This document shows positions 46,627 through 56,865 of a stretch of 64,000 bases of DNA, in pieces. Position 1 is the first letter of the stretch. Each line of letters starts with the position of its first letter. The notes under the pieces are model-generated. The model had not been told where the DNA came from and searched no databases. It saw only the letters and a program-made list of their open reading frames with translations. A program made the position numbers and the translations under genes. The stretch is from an uncultured Thermomicrobiales bacterium (lineage in GTDB: Bacteria; Chloroflexota; Chloroflexia; Thermomicrobiales; UBA6265), in the NCBI GenBank assembly GCA_902806355.1, contig CADCWI010000092.1, positions 1 to 64,000 of the forward strand. The letters are read 5' to 3'.

Positions 46627-49518
46627 TCAGTCACCGTGGACGGCTGACAGCGCCAGCCAGTTCTCAGCGGATACGGGAAGGTCATAGGTCGATCCAACGA
46701 CAACCCGGGTCGAGGGCAAGGAATGGATGAATGACTGGCCGTATCGACGGGTCACGATCCGCCGATCCAGCACGACGCACACCCCCCGGTCGCTCGAGCT
46801 CCGAATCAACCGACCGAACCCCTGCTTGAACTTGAGGACGGCTTGCGGCACGGATAGCTCATTGAAAGGATCGGGACTCATTTCGCTTCTAGCCTCGAAC
46901 ACTGGATCGCTCGGCACCGGGAACGGCAACTTGACGATTACGACAAGACTGAGCGCGGAGCCAACAACATCGACGCCCTCCCAGAACGATGATGTTCCCA
47001 GCAGCACGGTACCGGTGTTTGCGCGCAATCGCTCGACCAGCTGGCGGAAGCTCCCGTCGATGTGCTGACCGAGCACCGAGATGTTATGACGCTCCAATGG
47101 CCCCTTGATCGCCTTGTGCGTGGCCTGCAATGCTCCGTGCGACGTGAAGAGCACGAGCGCCCGGCCGCCAGTCGCCGTGAGCAGATCGATCAATGTCGAA
47201 TTCACGGCCGACTGGTAATTCTGGCTGTTTGGCTCCGGCATGTCATCCGCCAGGTACACCAGCGTCGACCGTTCATGATCGAACGGTGACCCCAATGGCA
47301 GGCAGATCGCACTTTCCAGGCCGAGGCGGTCGACAATGTAGTCAAACGAGCCATCGATGGTCAATGTCGCCGAGGTCAGGACGGTTGTCCGCACCTGATC
47401 GAATACTTCAGCGCGCAGCAACCCGCTGACATCAAGTGGTGCTCCGCCCAGGGAAACGATCGCTTGCTGGGGAGAACGTTCCACCCAGAACACCCTGGTC
47501 CCGTCGTCCTGTTCAAACGCACTGAGCAATTGCAGTCGGACGGTCGTGACTTCCTCGAGCGAATTTTGCATCTCGAGCGTGAGTTCGTCGCGGTAGGCCG
47601 ACTCAGGGTGATCGTCATCATCCGGCAGGTTGAGCGAGTCCAGGGTCTTCAAGAACCATCGGCCATCTTCCAGCACCCGCAGCAGCTCGGCGTCCAGCTG
47701 ACTCCAGACCAGTGAGACTTCTCCCCAGAATCCACGCTGACGAATGGCCTCGGTGAGCCGTAGCTGGTCAGACCACGATTGCCGATTGCCACGGGGCGGT
47801 GGCAACAAACTCCCAAGTCGGGTCATCAGCTCGCCGGCCAGTGCGGAGATGGCAGCCGATCTCTGCACCGATGCGCCGGCCCGCTCCTGGGCATCGTTCG
47901 CGGCCTTGATCGCGTTGGTATCTCGTGACCGGCCCAGGAATGTCGCGGTGGTGGCGAAGGCACCGCCCTGGATCACGCCCTCAGGGTGGATAAGTGCCCG
48001 AACGGGGTCCTCGATGGCATTCCGGTTGACCGACCAGCTGAACTGTGAGGTCGCTTCCTCTTCAAGATGATGCGCTTCATCGATCACCAGGCGGTCGAAC
48101 GGTGGTAGCACGTATCCCTGCGAAGAGTTCGACAGCATCAGTGAATGATTGGCGATGACGATATGCGCGTTTGCCGCCATGTGTCGCGCGCGATAGAGGA
48201 AACACTGGTTGACCCGCGCGAATGCGCAGCGCTTGGCTGAGCATCGCCCCCGTTCGGAAGCGAACCTGCGCCAGTGGACATCTTCTTCACGGGTGATCCG
48301 GAGCTCGGCCTTGTCGCCAGTCTGCGTCGAACCGACCCAGAGCAGGATCTTCGCGCGCAGAGATGCATCCGCAGGAGATTCTATCGGATCGTCCATGTGC
48401 TCGAACCAGCGGCTCAGACACAGGTAGTTCGCGCGACCCTTCATCACCGAGACGCGAAGGTCCTCGGTGATGCCCGCCTCGTGGAGTGCGGTGCGAACAT
48501 CCGGCAAGTCCTTCTGATAGAGCTGATCTTGCAGCGCCAGGGTGTCGGTCGTGATCACCACTCGCTCGCCCCGCTCGATCGCGAACATGGCCGAGGGAAG
48601 CAGGTATGCGAGGCTCTTGCCCGTTCCGGTTCCCGCTTCGACGAGCAACTCCCCTTCGCTGTTGAGCACCCTGGCGACCGCCTCGGCCATGGTGATCTGG
48701 AGCGGCCGCGACTCGTATCGCTGGAGGACCTGCGGCAATGGCCCGGCGTCGGAGAGGAGGAAGGCGATGGCATCAGGATCGACATCATCCGCCGAGCCGG
48801 TCTTTGATAGCACTTCCGGACGCTCACGCGGCTCCATGAAGCGAAGCTCTGGTGTCAGCTCCCGTCCCTGCTCGCTGATGCCGAAGATCGGGCCGCTCAA
48901 TTGTCGATCGGCCGCCATTCGGAAAATGTGGGCTTCGGGCCAACCAGCCTGCTGCGCGAGCCTCGCGGCCTGGTTCAGGGTCCGCTCATCGTAGGCATCA
49001 ACCCGATCCAGCAACCTCGTGAAAACGTCAGCGGCCCGTTGAGCATCAGGAAGGCCCCGGTGCACGACATCGACCTCGACGCCAAGAGAGATCGCAACCT
49101 GGCTGAGGGTGTAGTTCGGGATGTTGGGTAACACGAGTGTCGCGAGCGTGTAGGTATCGAACTGTCGATTCGTGACCTCGATTCCCGCACCACGAAGCAT
49201 CGAGACATCGAAATCGATATTGTGGCCCACGATCGGGAGGTGACCGATCAGACGCCGGATCTCCGGGATCACGGCATCGATCGTGGGGCTTCTGCCCAGG
49301 TCCTCCTCGTCGATACCGGTCAGCGTCTGGATATCGCGCGGAACCGGGCGCTTCGGATTAACCAGTTGGGAGTACCGCTCGATCACTCCTTCCCGGCCGA
49401 ACACCACGATGCCGACCTCGATGATGACGTCCCGCTCCGGGTTGATGCCTGTCGTTTCGACATCCACGGCGGCATAGCGTTCGGCGCTGGGAGAATGTCG
49501 GGGAAGAGATGCTGTCAC
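46627..49518 (-). CDS. dinG: DinG-type helicase fused to a DnaQ-like 3'-5' exonuclease
   Basis: 963 residues. N-terminal DEDDh exonuclease: VDVETTG with Asp19/Glu21, GHNIDFDV near 98-105, and H153..D158 (HRGLPDAQ). Helicase part: Walker A EAGTGTGKS (294-302), four cysteines C367, C426, C431, C439 placed as in the XPD/DinG iron-sulphur domain, VIDEAHH (479-484), and C-terminal motifs GTSSFWEGVDVVG and FGRLIRSSSDRG. It should unwind or trim DNA in replication and repair. Firmicute DinG proteins share the fusion. Upstream is the M20 peptidase gene, downstream glpX. Confidence 0.93.
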   Translation of the reverse strand: MTASLPRHSPSAERYAAVDVETTGINPERDVIIEVGIVVFGREGVIERYSQLVNPKRPVPRDIQTLTGIDEEDLGRSPTIDAVIPEIRRLIGHLPIVGHNIDFDVSMLRGAGIEVTNRQFDTYTLATLVLPNIPNYTLSQVAISLGVEVDVVHRGLPDAQRAADVFTRLLDRVDAYDERTLNQAARLAQQAGWPEAHIFRMAADRQLSGPIFGISEQGRELTPELRFMEPRERPEVLSKTGSADDVDPDAIAFLLSDAGPLPQVLQRYESRPLQITMAEAVARVLNSEGELLVEAGTGTGKSLAYLLPSAMFAIERGERVVITTDTLALQDQLYQKDLPDVRTALHEAGITEDLRVSVMKGRANYLCLSRWFEHMDDPIESPADASLRAKILLWVGSTQTGDKAELRITREEDVHWRRFASERGRCSAKRCAFARVNQCFLYRARHMAANAHIVIANHSLMLSNSSQGYVLPPFDRLVIDEAHHLEEEATSQFSWSVNRNAIEDPVRALIHPEGVIQGGAFATTATFLGRSRDTNAIKAANDAQERAGASVQRSAAISALAGELMTRLGSLLPPPRGNRQSWSDQLRLTEAIRQRGFWGEVSLVWSQLDAELLRVLEDGRWFLKTLDSLNLPDDDDHPESAYRDELTLEMQNSLEEVTTVRLQLLSAFEQDDGTRVFWVERSPQQAIVSLGGAPLDVSGLLRAEVFDQVRTTVLTSATLTIDGSFDYIVDRLGLESAICLPLGSPFDHERSTLVYLADDMPEPNSQNYQSAVNSTLIDLLTATGGRALVLFTSHGALQATHKAIKGPLERHNISVLGQHIDGSFRQLVERLRANTGTVLLGTSSFWEGVDVVGSALSLVVIVKLPFPVPSDPVFEARSEMSPDPFNELSVPQAVLKFKQGFGRLIRSSSDRGVCVVLDRRIVTRRYGQSFIHSLPSTRVVVGSTYDLPVSAENWLALSAVHGD

Positions 49519-49566
49519 GAAGGTCGAGCTTTCCAGGCTGGCTGAGCCAGCGTTGAGGGAGAACGG

Positions 49567-50727
49567 TCAGCCGAGAGAATCGGCCGCGATCGCCTCGGTC
49601 GCCAGGATGGTGTCGAGCACGAGCTGGGCGAAGCCGGTCGCCAGCGGCCGCAGCCGGATGTATTCATCGACGCGATGCACGTTGCCGCCGCTCGTCAAAC
49701 CGATACACATGGACGGGATGCCCCGGCTGATCGGAATGTTGGCGTCGGTGCTCGACGCATCGCAGCTGGCTTCGATGCCCAGGGCCCGAAGCACGCCGAT
49801 CCCGATGGGGACGAGCCCGCGATCCTGGGGAAGCTCGCCAGCCGGCCGGTCGCCGACCACGTCGATAATGACCGAGATCTGGTCACCATCGATCTGGGCG
49901 ATCTCATGCTCCACCCGACGGACCAACTGTCCAAGATGATCCGCGCTGGTCGACCGCATGTCGATAACGATCGATGCGTCGGGTGCAATCGTATTGACAC
50001 TTATGCCACCACTGACCAGTCCGACGTTCAGCGTCGTCTTCGGATCGCGAGATAGCTCGATCCCATCCAGCCGAGACACGAGTCTCGCCAGCGCGTGGAT
50101 CGCGCTCGGCCGGCCCGCGTCTCCCCAGCTATGTCCACCGGGACCCGTCACGGTCACGCGGAGCCTCCGGCTTCCGACGGCGCGGTTCGTGATCCGACCC
50201 AGACTGTGGCCCTCGACGGCGATCGCACCGCCGACATGGGGCAAGGCATCCATGACAGCCCGCATGCCCCGCAGGTCGCCGAGACCTTCCTCTCCTACAT
50301 TGCCAGTCACGAACACATCAACCGCAAGCACGTGATCGAGCTGTTCCAGTGCCTTGCCGACCAATGCGACCGCGGCGACGCTGAGGCTGTTGTCGCCAAT
50401 CCCCGGTGCGGCCATCACGTCCCGATCCCGGGACACCACGACAGGGGTGTCGCGCGGGAACACCGTGTCGATGTGGGCAGCCAGGAGCAGGGCCTTCGAC
50501 GAATCCTTGCCCCGTAACCTGCCGACGACATCCGACAGGTGATCAATCTCTACATCCACATGTCCCAGCGCCGTTAGCTTGCCGGCGACGAACTCCGCTC
50601 GCTCGGCTTCATCGTTGGTAGGAGCGGGTACAGCGGCGATCTCCGCCGCCAGCCCGGCGATCGGTTCGACGAACTGCGTCGAGAGCGCGCTGACACGGGC
50701 GACGAGTTCTGAACTCGGCAACGACAA
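49567..50727 (-). CDS. M20 family metallopeptidase
   Basis: 386-residue zinc-dependent amidohydrolase/peptidase. Metal ligands: His in LLAAHIDTVFP (82-92), Asp in APGIGDNSLSVA, the catalytic pair EE in VTGNVGEEGLGD, and the dimerisation-domain motif GPGGHSWGDAG. C-terminal His in GLTSGGNVHRVDEYI. Closest in style to tripeptidase PepT-like or carboxypeptidase-like M20 proteins; the substrate is unknown. The start is TTG at 50725-50727 with AGGAG 6 bases upstream. First gene of a minus-strand unit with dinG and glpX; divergent from sdhA. Confidence 0.9.
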   Translation of the reverse strand: MSLPSSELVARVSALSTQFVEPIAGLAAEIAAVPAPTNDEAERAEFVAGKLTALGHVDVEIDHLSDVVGRLRGKDSSKALLLAAHIDTVFPRDTPVVVSRDRDVMAAPGIGDNSLSVAAVALVGKALEQLDHVLAVDVFVTGNVGEEGLGDLRGMRAVMDALPHVGGAIAVEGHSLGRITNRAVGSRRLRVTVTGPGGHSWGDAGRPSAIHALARLVSRLDGIELSRDPKTTLNVGLVSGGISVNTIAPDASIVIDMRSTSADHLGQLVRRVEHEIAQIDGDQISVIIDVVGDRPAGELPQDRGLVPIGIGVLRALGIEASCDASSTDANIPISRGIPSMCIGLTSGGNVHRVDEYIRLRPLATGFAQLVLDTILATEAIAADSLG

Positions 50728-50831
50728 TCTGAACTCCTGACAACGTGGTGTCTACCCTGGACGGACCAGGGGAGGGCCGCCTTGTGTATTCCAGGTGGAG
50801 CACTCGGGGGCATTGACTTCACTGTCAGGGA

Positions 50832-50837
50832 AGTATA
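50832..50837 (-). promoter_or_regulatory. Candidate -10 box of the M20-dinG-glpX unit
   Basis: A perfect TATACT on the minus strand, about 105 bases upstream of the M20 gene. The -35 region (CCGGAA) is weak. Confidence 0.4.
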
Positions 50838-50956
50838 CCGGAGCAGCGGTTCCTTTCCGGTCGATCGCTGATCGATATCAATCGGTCAGGTTGGGCATTG
50901 TTCGCCGACACCTGCGCGATCGAACCACGGAAAGCGCACCGAGCCGTCCGAAAAAG

Positions 50957-50965
50957 TGGGATACT
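50957..50965 (+). promoter_or_regulatory. Candidate extended -10 promoter of sdhAB
   Basis: TGGGATACT forms an extended -10 about 120 bases before sdhA. No good -35 is seen. Together with the opposing TATACT at 50832-50837, it is what I can support in the 356-base divergent gap 50728-51083; no gene is visible there. Confidence 0.4.
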
Positions 50966-51083
50966 TTGCACAGGAACATCCGCGCGTAACCGGCACCTTC
51001 TTTCCATCCACCGGCGTATCTGCCGGCCGGTGGGAGATCCTTGCCGGACTCGAGGCGGGCACATTCGCTTGAAGGAGTTTCAG

Positions 51084-52814
<1,731 letters not shown>

Positions 52815-52856
52815 ATCTTCCGCTCGCGGTTTCGAAAGCAAGGGAAAGGCAGACCA

Positions 52857-53555
52857 TTGGAGGTCACGCTTCGTATCAAGCGATTCAATCCGGAAATAGA
52901 CGCAAAGCCGGAATTCAGGGAGTATCCGGTCAATATCGAACCGACCGACCGCGTTTTAGACGCCCTCAACTACATCAAGTGGTACCACGACGGCACGCTG
53001 ACCTACCGCCGTTCGTGCGGACACGGTATCTGCGGTTCTGACGCAATGCGGATCAACGGCCGCAACCGGCTCGCCTGCAAGATCCTGATGAAGGACCTTG
53101 GCAAGAAGGTCACGATCGAGCCCCTGATTGGATTCAAGGTCGAGAAAGACCTGCTGGTCGACATGGAGGGTTTCTTCGACGCCTACAAGTCGGTCCAGCC
53201 GTACCTGATCGCTGATGACGCTCCGATCTCCGGCGAACGGCGGCAGTCACCCGAAGATCGTGCCCGATTCGATGACACCACCAAGTGTATCCTCTGCGCG
53301 GCATGCACCACGGCCTGTCCTGTCTCATGGGTCAACGATGATTTCGTGGGGCCGGCGGCGATCGTCAATGCCCACCGCTTCATCTTCGACAGCCGGGATC
53401 GGGGAGCCACTCAGCGTCTGCGAATACTGAACTCCGGATCAGGCGTCTGGCGATGCCGCACGATTTTCAACTGCACGGACGCCTGCCCGCGCGACATCAA
53501 GGTGACCGACGCGATCGAGCAGGTCAAACGAGCGCTGATCTACGAACAGGTTTAG
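52857..53555 (+). CDS. sdhB: Succinate dehydrogenase iron-sulphur subunit
   Basis: 232-residue subunit passing electrons from FAD to quinone. [2Fe-2S]: Cys54, Cys59, Asp62 and Cys74 in SCGHGICGSD..LAC; the Asp ligand is also found in E. coli SdhB. [4Fe-4S]: C144-x2-C147-x2-C150, with C154 in CILCAACTTAC. [3Fe-4S]: C200, C206, C210. The start is TTG at 52857, with AAAGG about 7 bases upstream. All cluster residues are intact, so the pair should be functional, but the membrane anchors must be encoded elsewhere. Confidence 0.95.
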   Translation: MEVTLRIKRFNPEIDAKPEFREYPVNIEPTDRVLDALNYIKWYHDGTLTYRRSCGHGICGSDAMRINGRNRLACKILMKDLGKKVTIEPLIGFKVEKDLLVDMEGFFDAYKSVQPYLIADDAPISGERRQSPEDRARFDDTTKCILCAACTTACPVSWVNDDFVGPAAIVNAHRFIFDSRDRGATQRLRILNSGSGVWRCRTIFNCTDACPRDIKVTDAIEQVKRALIYEQV

Positions 53556-53582
53556 TGGCCTGTCCCGTATGACCCGTGATTC

Positions 53583-53605
53583 CATCGGGACGGTCCGTCC
53601 CGATG
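53583..53605 (+). terminator. Hairpin after sdhB
   Basis: A 10-bp perfect stem (53583-53592 with 53596-53605) with a 3-base loop, 28 bases after the sdhB stop. No T tract follows, so it may be a stability element instead of a true terminator. Confidence 0.45.
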
Positions 53606-53718
53606 CAGCGCGTCGCTGGTCGGGCAGAAGTGGCGGGACCGTGACGATCTGTATTGTCCCGATCGCCAACGAAAGATCGTTGCGCTGCGGTCCGATGCGG
53701 CGGCTTGCTCCCCGTGCT

Positions 53719-53744
53719 CGATGCAGCTGCCCGATGCAGCTGCC
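53719..53744. repeat. Tandem duplication of a 13-mer
   Basis: CGATGCAGCTGCC occurs twice head to tail (53719-53731, 53732-53744); related CCGATGCAGC also occurs at the preceding hairpin. It is in the 321-base gap 53556-53876, where no gene is visible. Confidence 0.5.
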
Positions 53745-53876
53745 GGGATGACAATGGAGACGTGACAGAGCACTAGGCCACTCGTCTACAAGAAGGTTCC
53801 GGGCACGCCGCAGGGGAGCACACGTCGAGGTGCGTTTATCTCTAGAGGTGGGCCGGAAAGAAGGCAGGGAGGATCC

Positions 53877-54332
53877 GTGAGGAATCCGTTTGACTGGGAT
53901 TATCTGACGAGCACGCCCGTGGCGGGGGAGATCTTCGGGCCCTTCTCGGCGCTTTTCCTGCTGCTTTTCGCAGCGGGCTTCATCGCCGCTGCGTACCTGT
54001 ACTACCGACCGTGGACCAGGCCGGTTGGAACGTATTTTCGCCGGAAGACAGTCCGAAAGGCGTCGACAATTGCCCTTTGGGTATTTGGAACCGGTCTGTT
54101 CTTCTTCCTGATACGGCTGCTTCAGATCAATCCGTTCACATTCGGGCAGCGCATCTGGATCTACCTCTGTTTTCTCGCTTTCCTCGGCATGGCGTCCCTG
54201 TTCGCCGCCCGCTTCAGGCAGGCCAGGGAAGAACGCTTGAACGTTCTGCGCGCTCAGGCGAATGATCGGCGCCGGGCGCCGCTCGTCAAGCCCGTTCGCC
54301 GGCCCGTGAGGCGACGTACCCATGCCCGGTAG
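53877..54332 (+). CDS. Small three-helix membrane protein, unknown
   Basis: 151 residues with three hydrophobic segments (about 23-42, 64-83, 91-110) and a strongly basic C-terminal tail (RRPVRRPVRRRTH). No conserved His suitable as a haem ligand lies within the membrane segments, so it does not look like SdhC or SdhD. The GTG start at 53877 has GGGAGGATCC directly upstream. It lies 321 bases after sdhB and ends in the hairpin at 54359-54390. Function not recognised. Confidence 0.75.
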   Translation: MRNPFDWDYLTSTPVAGEIFGPFSALFLLLFAAGFIAAAYLYYRPWTRPVGTYFRRKTVRKASTIALWVFGTGLFFFLIRLLQINPFTFGQRIWIYLCFLAFLGMASLFAARFRQAREERLNVLRAQANDRRRAPLVKPVRRPVRRRTHAR

Positions 54333-54358
54333 CCTACTTAGCACCCGACCGAGCACGA

Positions 54359-54390
54359 AAACGCGGCTGCCCAAGCGGACAGCCGCGTTT
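54359..54390. terminator. Bidirectional terminator, membrane protein gene / SRP RNA
   Basis: An 11-bp perfect stem (54359-54369 with 54380-54390) with a 10-base loop. On the minus strand it ends in TTTTCG and terminates the SRP RNA; on the plus strand TTTCTC follows. Confidence 0.75.
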
Positions 54391-54405
54391 CTCTGTAGGC
54401 GAAAA

Positions 54406-54675
54406 TAGCCGTGCACCCTCTGTCGATTTGAACCTTCCGGCTTTACGGTGTTCGTTAGCTCCGGCAGGGAGACCCCACATCACCCGAGGATGGCTGCTTA
54501 GGGCTGCTATCTTCCGATCCTGACCCGGTTCACAGTTCCCCGCCGTTGCGGGACCCGACCTTCAACACCACGTGGCACCATCAGTCCCACAAAGCCAAAC
54601 CTCGAGAGGGAGTTCAACCCCGCTAAGGCGGGTTGCGGGTACAGGGCACCGCCAGCTCCCCATCTAGCACGACTG
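54406..54675 (-). ncRNA. ffs: Signal recognition particle RNA, large (Alu-containing) type
   Basis: On the minus strand the sequence follows the B. subtilis-type SRP RNA: 5' GCTAGATGGGGAGCTGGCGG with GTGCCCTGTACC (Alu domain), then the conserved S-domain GGTCAGGATCGGAAGATAGC with a GGAA tetraloop and the downstream AGCAG, and the 3' end AATCGACAGAGGGTGCACGG pairing with the 5' end. Length of about 270 matches the large form. It is the RNA scaffold binding Ffh and targeting membrane proteins. Ends are estimated from the promoter and closing helix. Confidence 0.93.
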
Positions 54676-54681
54676 CGGAGG

Positions 54682-54710
54682 AGTATACCGCGTGTGGGCA
54701 CCTCGCTTCA
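54682..54710 (-). promoter_or_regulatory. SRP RNA promoter
   Basis: Perfect -10 TATACT (54682-54687) on the minus strand, with a weaker -35 TGAAGC (54705-54710) at 17 bases. It predicts a transcript start near 54675, agreeing with the 5' end of the SRP RNA. Confidence 0.65.
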
Positions 54711-54784
54711 TCCTCCTCAAGCGGGGAGTCGCATCAATGACCGTCTCATGAACGGATAGGTGCTGCTCGAACCGCCGCCTTGCC

Positions 54785-55144
54785 TCACTCCGGCGGTAGC
54801 GGCCGGTCGCCTGGCCACTCGATCGGCCGGGGTCCAGCGTCTCCCAGCTCGGGGTTGTCCGAAAGCCGTCGCCTGATCTCCACCGTCAAATCCGACCGCA
54901 CCTGGACCTGGCAGGAAAGCCGGGTGGAATCCGAACGATCGCTGATCTGCGCGAGACGAAGTTCTTCGGCTTCGGTGACGGGACTGGGCGTGCCTTCGGC
55001 GATCTCGACCCGGCACGTCGCGCAGCGCGCGTTTCCCCCACAACGGTGCAGGATGTCGATGCCGGCATCCTCGATTCCAAGCACGAGGCGGCGTCCTTCC
55101 TCGCAAGAGATGTCGCCGACTCCAATGACCGTTACGGTAGGCAT
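54785..55144 (-). CDS. [2Fe-2S] ferredoxin, plant/adrenodoxin-like fold
   Basis: 119-residue soluble electron carrier. The four cluster cysteines are Cys35, Cys41, Cys44 and Cys78 (CGGNARCATC, then RLSCQ), a spacing typical of small bacterial 2Fe-2S ferredoxins. A Pro-rich C-terminal tail of about 25 residues follows. No partner reductase or oxygenase is adjacent, so its redox partner is unknown. ATG at 55142-55144 has GAGAGTGC nearby. Lies just upstream of the SRP RNA on the same strand. Confidence 0.9.
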   Translation of the reverse strand: MPTVTVIGVGDISCEEGRRLVLGIEDAGIDILHRCGGNARCATCRVEIAEGTPSPVTEAEELRLAQISDRSDSTRLSCQVQVRSDLTVEIRRRLSDNPELGDAGPRPIEWPGDRPLPPE

Positions 55145-55272
55145 GCGAAATGCACTCTCCCTCGCTATACGCTTGTGGATCGGTTTCAGGCATCTGCTCG
55201 CGGGTCGTCATTCCTGAGCCGCCCGGAGTCAGGAATGAGCATACGCGGATCCCATGCGTTCAAAATTTCACG

Positions 55273-55764
55273 TCATGCGTTGTACCGCATCCCCTTGACC
55301 ATCCTGAGCCGGTGCATCGTTACGAAATCGGCTGCATGTGGTCCGGTGAAATGGATGCTGCCCAAGTGTCCGTCGAGTCCTGTCCCGGTCAGGAATCGGT
55401 ACCGGAGGCCCGAGTCCTCGAGCACGCGCGTGGAAAGAAAGATGTCTTCGGCGAACCGGCCAAAGACGCCAAAGGCCACATTGTCCGCAACGATCAGGTC
55501 ATCGACGGGGAAATCGATCCAGACATTGAAGTGCAGCGCGTGCTTATCCTTTTCTGGCTCACCGATGAGATGAATGCCGTCCGTGTCATGCAACAGTGCG
55601 ACGGCACCCGCGGCGAATGCCGAATTCGCCCGGATGTCCGCGATCCATGCCTGCCCGAACCGCTCCAGCAAAACGGTCACGAGGTCATCGAATGCCTGTT
55701 CCGTCAGGGACGAACGTGCTTCCACCTTTGCGATCCTCCCAAACACCTGGCTTGCCGCGTGCAT
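55273..55764 (-). CDS. Hypothetical protein
   Basis: 163 residues from ATG at 55762-55764; a longer frame to 55881 is possible but would overlap the divergent gene. Soluble, alpha/beta in appearance: helices FDDLVTVLLERFGQAWIADI and NSAFAAGAVALL, then strands ALHFNVWIDFPVD and FLSTRVLEDSGLRYRF. No motif is recognised. Upstream site is weak (AGCGAG). It may belong to an uncharacterised family, divergent from the zinc-ribbon-like gene across a shared promoter region. Confidence 0.6.
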   Translation of the reverse strand: MHAASQVFGRIAKVEARSSLTEQAFDDLVTVLLERFGQAWIADIRANSAFAAGAVALLHDTDGIHLIGEPEKDKHALHFNVWIDFPVDDLIVADNVAFGVFGRFAEDIFLSTRVLEDSGLRYRFLTGTGLDGHLGSIHFTGPHAADFVTMHRLRMVKGMRYNA

Positions 55765-55807
55765 CTCGCTGGTATTCGGCCGAGCGGGAATCACCGCGAC
55801 GATCCCG

Positions 55808-55815
55808 TATACTAC
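55808..55815. promoter_or_regulatory. Overlapping divergent -10 sequences
   Basis: The palindromic GTATAC core gives TATACT on the plus strand (55808-55813) and TAGTAT on the minus strand (55810-55815). Each is about 40-50 bases from the start of a divergent gene. -35 boxes are poor. Confidence 0.35.
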
Positions 55816-55861
55816 CAAGCGTCGTGCGTGCGTGGGTGAATTGCATCTCGGAGAAGCAAAC

Positions 55862-56134
55862 ATGCCGAACTTGCTGGACATCGTTTTTCGCCGAAATGTG
55901 GATGAGCCCGATATTCCTGTCTGTCCCGATCACCACGTTGACATGTGGCTCCGCGGCAAGCTGGGCCGGCCGTCGCGCTTCAGCAATCAGGCGGAAGAGG
56001 AATACACCCTTATCTACTACTGTCCGGAAGAAGGATGCAATCACACAGCTGAGCGGCCGCAGTTCCGGCGGGAGATCCCGGTTGCCGGGGAGCCCCCCGC
56101 ACGTCCGGCGTTCGCCCGTCTCAACGAACGGTAG
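55862..56134 (+). CDS. Small zinc-ribbon-like hypothetical protein
   Basis: 90 residues. Potential metal ligands are C20 in PVCPDHHVDMW with its adjacent histidines, and CPEEGCNH in the middle. The pattern C-x2-HH ... C-x4-C-x-H suggests one zinc site. The rest is soluble, Pro-rich at the C-terminus. No family recognised. ATG at 55862 has GGAGA 7 bases upstream, so translation is credible. Confidence 0.7.
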   Translation: MPNLLDIVFRRNVDEPDIPVCPDHHVDMWLRGKLGRPSRFSNQAEEEYTLIYYCPEEGCNHTAERPQFRREIPVAGEPPARPAFARLNER

Positions 56135-56215
56135 CGGCTGTCGCCCTGAGCGGGACCCAGCATGGGGCGAGAGCAGCCGGCGTGACATGAGGTGCCTCAG
56201 AAACCTCCGCATTTC

Positions 56216-56755
56216 TCACACATTCTCGTTGAGATACCTACCGGCATAGCCAGTCGTCGTCATGGCGGCCAGGCCGAAGAAAACGAGCTGCATCACGCGC
56301 GCATTGCGTTGCACTCGAAATCCGTCCTGATTGAGGACCGCGAGCAGAGACGTTGACCGTCCTCGGTACCCCGCATCCCAGACCGATGTGTGAATCGTCA
56401 CCCCGCTCCGGCCAAGACTGGACCTTGGCCGGCCCAGCGCCATCAGGGACGGCGGAATATCGACCACCTCGTTGTAGACAATGTGGTAAGCGCCCGGGTC
56501 GAGAACGATCCAACCATCCTGGTCGAACGGCAACGCGTCCAGATCCGGAAGCATACGATCCTCAGCGTGCTCCCCAATCGTTCCGGGACCGCTGAATCGG
56601 AAGATTTCACGCAAGGTCAGATCGAACCCGTTCGGCTGGAGCTGTGACTCGAGATCGATGAAGTCCGACAGCAACGGGCGATCGCTGTCGATCGAAGCAC
56701 GCAATTGCTCGCGGCTCAGCGCTCCTGGTCGAATCTCTTGCGCGCTCGGCTGCAT
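56216..56755 (-). CDS. dcd: dCTP deaminase / dUTPase family protein
   Basis: 179 residues with the trimeric dUTPase fold: LQPNGFDLTLREIF (39-52), a long insertion, DPGAYHIVYNEVVDIPPSL, then GRPRSSLGRSGVTIHTSVWD and DAGYRGRST. The SSLGRSG and DAGYRG blocks are shared by Dcd and dUTPase. The strand where bacterial Dcd has its catalytic Glu (VLEF) reads LLAVLN here, so plain deaminase activity is uncertain, and an archaeal-type dUTPase is the likelier reading. Either way the role is keeping dUTP low and providing dUMP. ATG at 56753-56755; the neighbour divergent gene is an MFS transporter. Confidence 0.8.
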   Translation of the reverse strand: MQPSAQEIRPGALSREQLRASIDSDRPLLSDFIDLESQLQPNGFDLTLREIFRFSGPGTIGEHAEDRMLPDLDALPFDQDGWIVLDPGAYHIVYNEVVDIPPSLMALGRPRSSLGRSGVTIHTSVWDAGYRGRSTSLLAVLNQDGFRVQRNARVMQLVFFGLAAMTTTGYAGRYLNENV

Positions 56756-56865
56756 TCGTCCTCCTCGTTGTGGAAGTGCGCCGGATACCCCTCGAGGAGT
56801 CCCTGCGATAAACTGTCGGCTGATCGACTCCGTCGTTGCGCTATGTCAGACCAGGATCCTGATCG

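Noticed and set aside
53877..54332. Small membrane protein as the missing SDH anchor
   Set aside because: Three helices, but no histidine in the membrane segments for haem, and a 321-base gap with a hairpin separates it from sdhB.
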